Positions 11,041-21,896 of a stretch of 64,000 nt of DNA are shown in pieces. Every line of letters begins with the position of its first letter. The stretch's first letter is position 1. The notes beneath the pieces are model-generated. The model saw only the letters and a list, made by a program, of their open reading frames with translations, made no database searches and was not told the DNA's origin. Both the position numbers and the translations under genes were made by a program. The stretch spans positions 42,878,683 to 42,942,682 of the forward strand of contig OY288250.1 of assembly GCA_958450325.1 (NCBI GenBank). The letters run 5' to 3'. Origin of the DNA: Agrostemma githago (taxonomy: Eukaryota; Streptophyta; Magnoliopsida; Caryophyllales; Caryophyllaceae).

Positions 11041-11580
11041 GAGGTCAACCCGAGCTCTTTACAATTGTTTGACAAGAGCCGTATCGGTTCTTGGCTCTTC
11101 AATGGCCTCTTCCGCCCTGGAAAGATCAGTGACGGTTGCCGGGACTGAAATGTCCTTGGAGCTAGTGGCTAAATAAGGACGACCGGCGGTGGTGAGGTGG
11201 TTACTGGCTAAGGCCTTGGACTTAGCCCTCCGGATTTCTTCGGGAGTGATAGGGATGATTTCCCCTTTGGTGAGGTACACATCTTCCTCATTATCGAACC
11301 AGATTCCATTGATTTGTGGAATGAAAGGAGAGATAAGGTGAGAACAGTCGATCACCTCACCGGTGAAGATAGCATGAGAGCTAAAGGGGTTGTCCTTGTT
11401 GTTTGGCTTGTCCCCGGGTAACGGTATTTTCCCGCTCTCAATAAAATCCTGAATCAGATGCTTCAGCTTCCAACATTTCTCGGTATCATGCCGATTGCCC
11501 CGATGATATTGGCAATAAGCTTGGGCATCGTAGCTTTTGGAGCGTTTTTCAATTGGAACTTCAGGAGTTGGGCCTATCGG
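11041..11580 (-). pseudogene. Tat gag zinc-knuckle region and linker
   Basis: The minus strand is open from about 11580 to 11059. It reads PTPEVPIEKRSK, then a gag zinc-finger-like block YCQYHRGNRHDTEKCWKLKH, then FIESGKIPLPGDKP and GIWFDNEEDVYLTKGEIIP. The Cys/His pattern with CW after HDTEK is characteristic of Tat gag. The knuckle binds element RNA. The part upstream of residue MIDCSHL (11355) is open in the same frame, so a start there would miss the zinc knuckle. The frame shifts near 11565 relative to the capsid part. Confidence 0.8.
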
Positions 11581-11917
11581 TTGGGGCTAGGCCCTTGGAA
11601 GACAACCTTTGTAAGGCATATGTATAGGTAGTCCCTATATCAGTGAATACCCTAGGAGGGGTATTTCTTTTGGATGAGGCATCCAAGAGATTAACCGTAT
11701 CAAAGATACTTCGGGTTGCAGCCGGGGGCTTGGTAGTGGATGAGGAAGCCCCTTGGTATCCCTTGCTAGGGGCCTTAGTCAGGCTCTCTAGTCTCAGATC
11801 ATCCTCAATTCTCATGCCCATTTCAGTAAGAGTGGTGAAATTGGGGATGACAGCATACCGGAGGTGGACCCGGTAGGAAGGGAGGAGGTTTTTGACAAAG
11901 GCCTCCACTAAAGTCTT
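11561..11917 (-). pseudogene. Tat gag capsid fragment, complete-side copy
   Basis: This minus-strand frame reads LVEAFVKNLLPSYRVHLRYA, then FTTLTEMGMRIEDDLRLE, a capsid C-terminal block, followed by a Ser/Thr/Pro-rich linker. The gag N-terminus is missing: upstream of about 11918 the sequence changes to Ty1/copia gag (FIVGNFMKR, 11918-11948). The segment 11662-11948 is repeated almost exactly at 12218-12504, offset by 556 bases. It is continuous with the zinc-knuckle part except for a frameshift. Confidence 0.8.
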
Positions 11918-11948
11918 TTCATAAAATTACCCACAATAAACTTCTTAC

Positions 11949-12221
11949 ACAAAGGCCTCCACTAAACTTGCTTGAGTCGGGCGGAGAAAGGGTCAAACGC
12001 GGGATATAAACTATATCATTTGCATGACTACCCGTTAACACCTTGCAGCAAATGACTCGGTTGGCCAGGTGAGTCACAATTAAGCGCGTACCATTACACA
12101 ACCCACAGAATTGATCAATGTTCCGGATAAGCATAACCATAGCACCCACTTTCAATCGTAACTCGTGATTAGGAATTCCGGAGCACTTAATGCTGTTCAA
12201 GAATTCAGTGGAGTGCATATT
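11949..12221 (-). repeat. Filler DNA: copied Helitron helicase plus gag scrap
   Basis: Bases 11964-12221 match the Helitron helicase at 16038-16295 with only two mismatches visible, offset 4074, in the same orientation. They encode the helicase stretch LRLKVGAMVMLIRN to TGSHANDIVYIPRL. Bases 11949-11966 repeat an 18-base piece of nearby gag (11895-11912). Both junctions show 3-4 bases of microhomology (AAA and TATT). This is what plant double-strand-break repair filler looks like. It is not a gene. Confidence 0.85.
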
Positions 12222-12504
12222 TCTTTTGGATGAGGCATCCAAGAGATTAACCGTATCAAAGATACTTCGGGTTGCAGCCGGGGGCTTGGTAGTGGATGAG
12301 GAAGCCCCTTGGTATCCCTTGCTAGGGGCCTTAGTCAGGCTCTCTAGTCTCAGATCATCCTCAATTCTCATGCCCATTTCAGTAAGAGTGGTGAAATTGG
12401 GGATGACAGCATACCGGAGGTGGACCCGGTAGGAAGGGAGGAGGTTTTTGACAAAGGCCTCCACTAAAGTCTTTTCATAAAATTACCCACAATAAACCTC
12501 TTAC
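12218..12504 (-). repeat. Second copy of the gag/copia junction segment
   Basis: This 287-base near-identical copy of 11662-11948 has only one or two mismatches visible. It contains the Tat gag capsid fragment and the copia gag junction. Together with the filler it makes an apparent 181-codon minus-strand ORF at 11919-12464, which is a by-product of the rearrangement. Confidence 0.85.
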
Positions 12505-12847
12505 TAGAAGCATCCTCATCCATACATTTTGACTCCAATTGATTCCATAAGTCCCCAGCGGACTCTACATTTTAATAAATGTCAAAAAGAGAGTCGGACA
12601 TACCATTCAAGATGTGATCACGACTAATGTAGTCATCATTAGCCCACTTATTCCTCTTACGGTTGATCTCCGCGAGAGTTTCAACACCCACAATCTCCGG
12701 CTTCGGTGTACTAAGCACGTATACAACATTCAAAGTAGTGACAAGAAAGTGCATCTTCTTTTGCCAACGTCGGAAATCCACCCCCTCGAACTTATCAAGC
12801 TTTCCAAACATTCGTTGTCATATCCTTTATGGACTCCATCTTCAAAA
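12475..12847 (-). pseudogene. Ty1/copia gag fragment (UBN2 type)
   Basis: On the minus strand an ATG at about 12847 begins MESIKDMTTN. After a one-base frameshift it continues FGKLDKFEGVDFRRWQKKMH, then ETLAEINRKRNKWANDDYIS and HILNGMSDSLFDIY. Downstream come NVESAGDLWNQLES and DASSKRFIVGNFMK. This is the N-terminal half of copia gag (DUF4219/UBN2 families). It stops abruptly where Tat gag begins, out of frame, so the two are joined by recombination. The retained order (5' copia gag, then gypsy gag-pol on one strand) is unusual. Confidence 0.8.
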
Positions 12848-14189
12848 TCAGAATATTGTGAACCTTGTAGATTGAAAACGGAACAAACGGTATTGACAAC
12901 TCAATCGAATCGCGTTGAACACGCTTTCCGTAAGAATCGAGTATCACGAAATCTCTCTAGGATAAGACAATTTTACAGAATTCTAGGCTTTTGAATTTCT
13001 GAAACTTTTACCTTTTGAGTTATTGTGAATGTTGTTATGTTAACCACCAAAATCCATGACATATATGAATGTATATCCATGCATGCATACATGCATACTC
13101 TAAGTACATACATGTAAAACATGTCATATGAACTTAGACTTTAGGGAATGACACGTTGGTTCCCTCCAAAACCAACCAAATCAACTGCCAAAACAAGAGA
13201 ACAAACCGCACAAAACAGAGCCGACATGGCCGTGTCGACCATAAGTGACATGGCCATGTCCAAAATGGACATGACCATGTAGGCTTCCAATAGCAAACCA
13301 ATAATTTTGTACACTTGGGACATACTCATGTCTCAATATCGTCCCTTAGGGAGCGACCAAAATAGCATGTTTCTCTTAATTTTACGGTTTTAAGCTGAGT
13401 AACTTTAAACTAAATAAGTAAATACTTAGACTAACCACTTAAACCATGAAATTTATCGATATAGTGTAACCATCCCATATTGCAACGAACTCGATATTAG
13501 ACTATATACAAGCGTGCACTCCGCGCCTCCGTACTTATATTATTTCGTTCTCGAGTTCATTACAATTTTGGTTTGAAAACCCGAATACACTTAAATGACT
13601 TGTGAACGAGTCACTAACAAATCATCCGTCTAATGCTCCGTTATTTTTATGACATGACAGTGATTCTAGGCTATGACATAACCAGTTTTGATGACCTTGG
13701 CTTGTATTTCCTCCATTTTCCCTAACTTTTCCTCCATTTCATTAATTTTCCCAATTCCTCATTTTATACATAAACTTCTTATTCTCTTTTACCTTATTCA
13801 TTTTCCTCCACTTTCTCCCCATCTTATTCTGATCTTTAGCTTAAAATAATGATATTTTACTGATTTCTAACGATATTAATTTAATCACATTAACAAACAA
13901 AGCATTGATGTTGCACTTAAAATAAAGAATGAAAGAATTATGATAAAATGAAGAAAGAAATTAGAAATTATGCATGAAAATTTAGAATTAGAGAAAACAT
14001 AGGAGATAGAGATGGTAATTAATTAGAGTTTTTGAGTAGAATAATTGTAATTTGGTCACGTTTAATGAACTCAATCAACTACAGGGGTATAAGTGAGGGT
14101 TTAGAAAATAGGAGGATATATGGTACAAAGCGGAAAAACAAGAGGGTACAACGTAGAAAAACCCAATAATTTTTACATCACGTACACTG
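12848..14189. other. Non-coding, copia leader/LTR-like and AT-rich DNA
   Basis: No gene is seen. The part next to the copia gag (12848 to about 13640) is probably the copia leader and LTR read on the minus strand, but I cannot find clear TG/CA ends or a primer site. It contains a palindromic cluster, GACATGGCCGTGTC and the perfect GACATGGCCATGTC, near 13222-13270, and CATGCATACATG repeats near 13077-13096. From about 13680 the sequence becomes AT-rich with no recognisable signal. Confidence 0.4.
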
Positions 14190-14194
14190 GATAA

Positions 14195-15074
14195 CAGTGG
14201 CGGACCCACTTTCGGAATTGAGGGTACGGTGCACGTTTTTTTCCGTCGTTGCAACACTACACCAAAAAAACTTAGAAAAAAATGGTACGGAGTATCTCAT
14301 TAGCATTAAGGAGAGACGAACTCTTACATAACGTTGGTCCTACTAATCTTGTATTCTTGTTTTTGTTATTCTACCTATATCTCTCGCTAACCTAGCGAAA
14401 GACGGTCTCGCACAAGAAGACCTACTCACATACTATAGTACAATTGATAATTAACTTTCTAAATTTTATACTATTATTTTTTTTCTTTTGTGAATAATTC
14501 AGATAAACAAAAATATTTATGTTATAAATTTATAATTTTCAAAATTATTTAAACATTTTGAAAAAAGATGTCACGAACATTCCGAGGTTTTCATTGACAA
14601 CTCAATTGTTAATTATTGTATAAAATTAGATGAGACTTTATAATTGTACTATATTATTTAAAATTTTATACTATCAAACATTCAATCATGAATGTACAAT
14701 AAAAAAACGATTAAAAGTAACGATTAAATGTTTGTCTCAGTTATTTGTTTACTTTTAAATTATTTGTGCAAATATTTTTAATTAAAGGTAAATATGACCG
14801 AGACGTAAGCAGTAATAAGAAAACAAATCACAAATGAAATTGGTCGAAGTATTTTTTTTATAAGTGAATTGAACTAAAAACAGAAAAAGGGCAACAAATG
14901 CACTAGTGTAGGATTGAACTCGGGTAAGGTGCACCACTCCTACTATAATGTTTATCTTGGATGCTTAAAGAATATATATCAGTTTACCAGCGCAAATATT
15001 TTAATCCACGAGAACAAACTAACAAAGGGTGCGCACTTGGGGGTCTATGCGCACCCCTAGATCCGCCCACGCTG
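14195..15074. mobile_element. TIR transposon remnant, CAGTGGCGGA ends
   Basis: The left end reads CAGTGGCGGACCC and the right end, reversed, CAGCGTGGGCGGATC. These are imperfect terminal inverted repeats of a type widespread in plants. The element is flanked by GATAA on both sides (14190-14194 and 15075-15079), a candidate 5-bp target duplication. The 880-bp interior is AT-rich and has no transposase, so it is non-autonomous or eroded. The superfamily is uncertain. Confidence 0.5.
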
Positions 15075-15255
15075 GATAAACCACATTTTTTACAAGGTTG
15101 ATAGACACAAAATCTAGAAGGCATATAACTTCCACAAGGTCGATTATTTGGGGATTAAACCAGACTGAGACGACCATCTTTGAGAGTTTCCCCCAAGTTT
15201 TAACCAATAAACTTCATTCATGCGTGCAAGCCCGCTATTATTTTGTCATTGGTAG

Positions 15256-15503
15256 TAAGGATGTCAATTTCACCCGAACCCGGTTAAGTTTGATCCCCCC
15301 GGAATAAAATTAAAGGACGAAAACTCGAACTAAATGGATTTTAAGCGGATAGCGGATGAATCGGGTGATGGATCGGGTCGGATTCGGGTGGAGATGTTTC
15401 ACCCGTCATCCGATCCGTCCACCCGTTTATAGATTAAAAAAATTAAAAAATAATTGAATGAATTAAGAAAGTAATTTATTTTAATCTCTTTGTATACTCA
15501 TTA
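15256..15503. mobile_element. hAT-type MITE, left arm
   Basis: The terminus TAAGGATGTCAA is followed by repeats of GGGT and CCACCC type. The other end of the same element, TTGACATCCCTA, is at 32601-32612. The outside flanks carry identical 8-bp duplications ATTGGTAG (15248-15255 and 32613-32620), as expected for hAT insertions. The element is split by the Helitron at 15503/32292. The original length would be about 570 bp, with no coding capacity. Confidence 0.85.
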
Positions 15504-15540
15504 CTAGTTTTGTACCCGCGCAAATTGCGCGGTTGTATTT
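15504..15540 (-). other. Helitron 3' terminus (hairpin and CTAG)
   Basis: On the plus strand: CTAG at 15504-15507, then TTTTGTAC, then CCGCGCAA and TTGCGCGG forming a near-perfect 8-bp stem with a one-base loop. In Helitrons this hairpin about 10 bases from the end acts as the termination signal for rolling-circle transposition. The outside base is A on the plus strand (T on the element strand), the expected target. Confidence 0.95.
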
Positions 15541-15756
15541 TCAAAAATTGTATAATTTTTCATTAAACACGTCATGACAAAGATATGGCTAAATATTTAA
15601 TAGTTTGCATCAATCAATAACAAAACATCCGACTAACAAAAAAAAATTAAACAAAGATAATGATTTTCTTTGTTTAAAATGGCGTACACATTAAAATATA
15701 AAAGTAATTAGTAAGAAAAGAGAAAAGTCAATATCTACGCGAGTATACAAATTTAA

Positions 15757-16685
15757 TTACGAATATTGGAAAACTTCATGATACACTACATTAGTAGTAG
15801 TATCAGAAGTTCGATTATTGCTATCAAAAATAAGGATTTTCAATCCATTTTTGTTGGTGACCCTCGATAAAGCAACATATAATTGACCATGTGTGAACAT
15901 GGGCTTGGGGAGATATAGAGCAACGTGCGACAACGATTGCCCCTGACTTTTGTTGATCGTCATGGCAAAGCATAAAGAAATGGGAAACTGGCAAAGCATA
16001 AAGAAATGGGAAACTGCCGTCGAGTAAACCGAACGGGAAACTTGCTTGAGTCGGGCGGAGAAAGGGTCAAACGCGGGATATAAACTATATCATTTGCATG
16101 ACTACCCGTTAACACCTTGCAGCAAATGACTCGGTTGGCCAGGTGAGTCACAATTAAGCGCGTACCATTACACAACCCACGGAATTGATCAATGTTCCGG
16201 ATAAGCATAACCATAGCACCCACTTTCAATCGTAACTCGTGATTAGGAATGCCGGAGCACTTAATGCTGTTCAAGAATTCAGTGGAGTGCATATTAGGCT
16301 GGCCCGGAACTATCTCGTCCATACATACCTCATCAGAGCTTAGATAGACCTGCTCTACACCGTCAAGAAGAGATAACACATAGTCCTTAATCAACTCAAC
16401 AAATTCGTGTGTAGGGGCCAAAATCGCTCGTTGCTGGAGATAATCCTCATGTCACAGTCGATCCCGCAGGCCGGGATATGTGCTAGACACAATTGATGCA
16501 ATAGGTTCATTGACATTGTGGATAAGAAGTTCATTCGAAAATTTAACATCAACCTCGCCATCGTTGCGCCCACCTTCCACACCATCACCAACTCTAAGGA
16601 TCCAATCCGAGAAGTCTAGTATTTCTTGTGCATTATGAGAAGAGGCACCAACTTGAAGGCGCATGTTCTGGGTAAGTGTGAGCAC
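15757..16685 (-). pseudogene. Helitron helicase, C-terminal exon
   Basis: This exon encodes the C-terminal PIF1-type helicase part: VLTLTQNMRLQ (from the splice near 16685), LAPTHEFVELI, LKVGAMVMLIRN and finally FAMTINKSQGQSL and LYVALSRVT, the last being helicase motifs V-VI. Two lesions are visible. A TGA at 16452-16454 falls between YPGLRDRL and HEDYLQQRAIL. A perfect 26-bp tandem duplication (15965-15990 and 15991-16016) shifts the frame inside QFPISLCFAM. So this copy cannot make a full helicase. The helicase unwinds donor DNA for rolling-circle transposition. Confidence 0.9.
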
Positions 16686-16806
16686 CTATATAAATAAAGT
16701 AAACAAAAGGTGGAATGATTCATAGTCATGGAAAAAATAGATTCAAACTGAAAAGTAGATGACACGACAGACAATGAAATCACTCATAGGAAATGCAATA
16801 GAAGTT

Positions 16807-17606
16807 ACCTTGCATGATGACCATAAAAAAGATGAAAATAAAGATGCATGCACAATGTCAGACCTACTCCCTTTAGGTACAACTGGGAGTATTTGTCGAA
16901 AGTCACCTCCAAAAACAACAATTTTACCCCCGAAAGGCAGGTCCGCATTCCGTGGGCTCACAGCACACATAACATCTTTCAAACTGCGATCAAGAGCCTC
17001 AAATGCATGCTTATGGATCATGGGTGCCTCATCCCATACAATGAGACTTGTCTTCATTATAAGCTCAGTTAAATCCGATCCAGGCTTGATATTGGAGCAA
17101 GTGGGAGTCTCGTCAACATTGATCGGAATGCTGAATCTGGAATGGGCTGTCCTACCTCCAGGAATTAAAGTGGCCGCAATTCCACTAGACGCAACAGGGA
17201 GCACAATCTGTCCCTTGCTGCGCAAATCGGCACATAATGTTCGCCATATAAATGTTTTCCCTGTACCTCCAAAGCCATACACAAAGAAAACGGCACTTCG
17301 TTGCGCTGTAACGGCAACAGTAATTTCATCGTATACAGAACGTCGGTCGGTAGTGAGCATAGGCAAGGCAACTTCGAATTCGCGACGCAAAGCATCCCTA
17401 TCATACGATAACTCATCTCGGACCAACGTGTTACATAAGCCAGAAACAACTGATGAATCAGGAATGGGCATGTCTTCAAATCTAGCTAAACTACTACCAT
17501 TACTTTGCAGTAAAACCTCAATATCGAGTAGGGCTAAGTTATGAATCTCTTCCTCAGTCAACTCCAAATCTAAGACAAAATGCAACCAACGTAAAAATGA
17601 ATTCAA
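16807..17606 (-). pseudogene. Helitron PIF1 helicase, ATPase exon
   Basis: This exon of about 265 codons has Walker A GFGGTGKT (about residues 112-119), motif Ia VASSGIAATL, Walker B LIVWDEAPM and motif III GGDFRQILPVV, all intact. The coding part ends at WSSCK before an intron that leads to VLTLTQNMRLQ at about 16685. The last codons of the longer open frame (16743-16806) are intron. It belongs to the plant Helitron SF1B helicase family. Upstream it connects to the exon at 17670-18160. Confidence 0.92.
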
Positions 17607-17669
17607 AATAATCTTTAATGAGAATACAAAGTGAATACAATTTGCAACTGTGGGTACTAAAAATATATA

Positions 17670-18160
17670 CTACATAATATGAAGATAACAGCTGAACTTA
17701 CTGGGATTCGATAGAAGCCTCCGTTCCCTGAAGTGGATGTCATCGGATAACAGTTCCCACGTCTCATCCCACACAGTATAAGGCATCGACATAGAATTGG
17801 ATAACAACAATGACACGAAAAGATGCCTAAGATAAGTCCCTGACTCCCAATAGTGCGCTTCCTTAATCGCATCGACATACTCAGAATCGTCACCAATCAA
17901 GGCAAGAGCAAAGCACGCTTCTCGGAAAGTCTGATAACTTATACCATTCACAGTTCGAATGTCCTCATAACACATTGCTCCTCTAGAATGGTTCAGCATC
18001 GTTCTCATGTAGTAGAGTTCACCACATTTTGGGGGAATGTGGTGCAACCTAGCTACCAATTGCAAAAAACTTTTGCCTACGCTTCCACTTCTTTTTAGTC
18101 TTATCCCATACGTACCTTTGAGGAATCTCGGATAGAAGTAGATCACGTGCATCAGGGTCT
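17670..18160 (-). pseudogene. Helitron Rep-helicase linker exon
   Basis: The minus strand encodes HIPPKCGELYYMRTMLNHSR, then GAMCYEDIRTVNGISYQTFR, then WELLSDDIHFRERRL. This is the conserved join between the Rep endonuclease and the helicase in plant Helitron proteins. It overlaps in sequence with the end of the Rep exon in another frame (18049-18160), so a frameshift probably lies near 18060. The donor side leads to the ATPase exon at 17606. Confidence 0.8.
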
Positions 18161-18920
18161 CTAGCATTCAACGCAAACCAATCGATGAATTTTGACATAG
18201 CAACGCTTGAGTTATCAAGAACCTCATCAATTGGGTCATCATCTTCGAAGATGACAGACTGCTCCCTCGGGAGGTGGAATTGAAGTTTTTCAACACCAGG
18301 AGTCCTATAATGGATGTCAAAAGCAAATATCCTCCAAACAGCTTCACATGCAGATACATATCGACAATCGTACAACTTCTGAATTTGGTCGATCTGATTT
18401 TGGTTATTGCGACGACTATAGGATGATTCCATTGTAACACGATCAGGCCCTTTATTGATATACTTGAAGAGATATTTAATTGACCTGGCTTGATTGCACC
18501 ACTCCACATTTATGTGAGCACGATATTTATCGATGAGGTAAGGATTGTAGGGAACAACATACCGATTATCAATTGGCACACCGTTTTTTAGAATTGTACG
18601 ACCATTATCTCTTCTCTGGTAAATAGGAAAACCATTCTTGTCAACTGTAGTTCTGTGGTTGAATTGCTTTGGAAACTTACGAATGCATGCATCTTTTACC
18701 ATGCACGGTGATTGAGGATTTGCTACACCGCAAGGACCATGGATCATTAACTCCGATACTGCAGCGTGTAATATGGGATTCTGCCTTTCGTCGGGAATCT
18801 CGGCCGAAATGATCCTATCTACATCTGCCACCTCCGGGAATTTGTCATCTCGATGAAGGAACAGCAGGATGTGTGCGTGTGGGAGTCCTCTCTTATGGAA
18901 TTCGACTGTGTACACAACTA
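18049..18920 (-). pseudogene. Helitron Rep endonuclease exon (HUH, YY)
   Basis: This is the core of the rolling-circle replicase. It contains the metal-binding HUH motif in HKRGLPHAHILLFLH and, about 140 residues on, the two-tyrosine region IKYLFKYINKG. The tyrosines would nick and join the DNA ends. The stretch ELMIHGPCG with CMVKDACIRKFPK is also typical. The exon starts after an intron at about 18921-19019 whose donor follows FGRTKA, giving a clean join into VYTVEFHKRG. Confidence 0.92.
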
Positions 18921-19019
18921 CAAACGATTTGAATTTAAAAATGAGTACAAAGGGAAACAATTTAAAAAAGCACGGGTGAAGTAAGATTGGATTAAAAAAA
19001 AGATATGAAAATACATACC

Positions 19020-19988
19020 TGCTTTAGTCCTCCCGAAGATTTCGCGAACTTTCAAGTCCTGTATTAACTCGTATAGCTTCACCTGAAAAATTCGCGACAA
19101 AATATTTGGACGATCTTCAGAGCGAAGACCCCTTCTACTCACAAAGCGGGTGACCTCTGGCCATTTAGGATTGCAGGTAAAGGTAATGAACAGGTCTGGA
19201 TAGCCACACCACCTACAAATAGCCATAGTGTCCAGATACTTTGACCTCATAAAAGCATCACCGGATGTGTAAGAGGACGGTATGATGTAGCGACTGTCGG
19301 TGGACGATGGATCAACATTACCTCCTTCAACTGCATCAACAACATTCTTGTACTTGTCAACCCTCAGTAAATCTTGGTTGAACCGTAAGAATGATAATCT
19401 TTGCGACTCAACCATCATGTATCCGTCAACGCAAATCTACTGGAATAAGTTGCAAGCTTGTGACCACGTAGGGAACTCAATTTCCATTTGTCTATCTTGA
19501 AACCGGAAGGCAAAAAACTCACGTAAAGTAAGCTCCTCACGCGGTTTAAGGCTATTGCTTATACCAATGGACGCTTCACTGTGCGGAATATGTAAACGGA
19601 ATCCATCCTCCCCATATGGGAGCAAAATAGGATATTGTAGGGCAAGATACGATGGATGAAGCTCAGAAATATGCTGCAATTGTACACATGATTTTTGAAC
19701 AATAATGTCCCGATGTTCCATGTCGGGACCTATGTCACCTTCAATCACAGCAGCAACTTCTGAAGCAGTTGGACGGTTATAAGTTCTCCCATCGGTGCAT
19801 CTACGTGCAATCAGTCTAATACTGACATCCCCTTCTACATCTGACGACAATCTGTCCCTAGCCCTACGAAAGGTCTTTGCAAGAGGATTATGTTCATCGA
19901 TCATCTTCTTCAGTATCGACATAAGTTCCTCATTGAATCTACTACGCCCACCGCCACTGCTTATATGAAAAGAAAATGTACAAAGCAA
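19020..19988 (-). pseudogene. Helitron N-terminal domain (Helitron_like_N)
   Basis: Two adjoining minus-strand ORFs cover the Helitron_like_N domain: YPILLPYGEDGFRLHIPHSE and LTLREFFAFRFQDR, then ESQRLSFLRFNQDLLRVDKY, PSSYTSGDAFMRSKYLD and DLFITFTCNPKWPE. A TAG at 19437-19439 lies between WSQACNLFQ and ICVDGYMM in the same frame, so a single nonsense change separates them. The domain lies upstream of the HUH endonuclease in all plant Helitrons. Introns at both ends fit GT-AG. Confidence 0.9.
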
Positions 19989-20069
19989 TAAAACTTCAAA
20001 AATGCATAAATATGACCAATCAAATTCACAAAATGAGCATACAGAAGGTACTTACGTTACGGCATTTAT

Positions 20070-20512
20070 TCAGTTGTTAACCTCTTCCTCCGTATCGTAG
20101 ATGTATAACTGGCAGAACTTTGGAATTGATCCATCAGTAGGGAGCAAACTGCCAATTCGATGAACATTCTGTCCTCCTATCCTAAATTTGTATGGACCTC
20201 GACCAAGGTTGACTGTTTTATCAATAATGCCACCAGTGGACGACCAAGCATACCCACAATTGTAACCGCGAATATTACTAATGAACGTAGAACTTAGACG
20301 GTGTTGTCTTGTCAATAGTGACTTCAACAATTCAGGTGGTTGACTTATATATGGCAAGGTTACCTTCCCATCTGAGCAACATAGGGAAAATCTTGGATTT
20401 GTCGTGCCTTTTCCTTTACCAATCCTTTCCTTATACCACATCTGAGCTTTGCACATTTGACATTCATACTCCGGGTCACCAATATCCCAATAAACTAAAC
20501 CCGCGACAATAG
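20070..20512 (-). pseudogene. Helitron N-terminal zinc-binding exon
   Basis: This exon encodes YWDIGDPEYECQMCKAQMWY, with a CxxC that is the first zinc ligand pair, then RFSLCCSDGKVTLPYI, then NLGRGPYKFRIGGQNVHRIG and LLPTDGSIPKFCQLYIYDTE. It matches the start of the conserved plant Helitron protein. The ORF ends at a stop (EEEVNN) that probably lies next to the donor site of the following intron. The open frame extends upstream of the first Met. Confidence 0.9.
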
Positions 20513-20629
20513 ATTATGAAAAACAACTATAACAATAATGGAATATGCAACATTTATATAAACAGGATTCTAATAAATTTTATATAGAACTGGACAATTC
20601 GAGAAAAGGGTAAGGGAAACCAGCACCAA

Positions 20630-21815
20630 TATCTGGAACTCCACCAGTGGCATTGTTGGTCAATCCTTCTTCAAATTGGTGATGATGAGAATCGTCATCA
20701 ATGAACATACTATCAAATAAAGGATTAATAGGTGGAGTTGATGAAGTACAGGCCTCATTGAACTCAGAACGTAAATTTGGTACTGAATCAGTAGTCAGTG
20801 AGGCGTCCGAATCGTCACACTCTGTAGAAAGTGTACATATTGTATATATAATTTGTTCAAAGGCACCATTCTTTAAAACTCAAAATAAAACGTTGAGAAT
20901 CACAACTAATATAATGCATTGTAAGAACTGAAAGTGTCATTGCAATACAAATAAAAATTGTTGACAAAAATACACGCAAATCACCTGGTTGAGTACGAAG
21001 AACTGAGGAGGTGCACCTTTTTTTTTCTACATTAAGCTCTTTTCTACGGGCTCTTTTAAGTTTTGTCGCTTGTTGCACCGGTGAAAGAATGACAGGTTCA
21101 AGTGAAAGAACAGAGAAAGGGGTTGCACTAAAAAAAGGAGGAGTTGAAGGACAATGGGGCGAGGCACGACGACGACGTGAGGCAAGTCGTCGTATAGGTT
21201 GATGAGTTTGACCATCTAATAAGAACACGCAACATTAAAATATATTAAAAAGAATGATTCAGAAAACTGAGAAATGAAAGTATATATACATACACACATA
21301 CCAACATAGGCACGTGGAGACACACATATATGTCATTGTGAGAATGGAAAAAGAGAGGCGAATAAGAGGTACCATTGGTTATATCTCTTAGGGGAGTACA
21401 AACGCCTGACACAGGCTGCTGATTTGATTCAATATTTTCATTAACAAATCTACTGCTTTCACCACCTGAATAGTAATATCAATTTCATGTTGAGTTTAGT
21501 TACAGAGAAAGAGAAAAAAAAATCCCTGAATACAAACGAAAATCAAAACTAAGGAATATTATGACAGATTGACACATGAAATTGTATAAACGGTAAAAAA
21601 AATCTTACGTAAACATACACTTAAAAATAAAAGCAGAATTAAAACATGTTAAGAAATAGTGGTAACTAAATAGGTTTAAAGTGTAAGTGGACTAACTGAA
21701 CTGGATGTCTCTAAATTGAACAAAACTTAAAGTGTAGAAAGCGAACTGAACTGAATATTAATATTACAATTAATTTTATGGCTGAATACAAACAAAAACA
21801 CTTAGTTTTAAGGTT

Positions 21816-21853
<38 letters not shown>

Positions 21854-21860
21854 CGATGAT

Positions 21861-21896
<36 letters not shown>

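Noticed and set aside
11919..12464. Fused gag-helicase protein
   Set aside because: The fusion joins a gag duplication to filler DNA; it is a rearrangement product without a promoter or initiation evidence.
15240..15260. 15248 ATTGGTAG as a chance octamer
   Set aside because: Considered, then rejected as chance because it is exactly beside inverted MITE ends at both places; kept as a finding.
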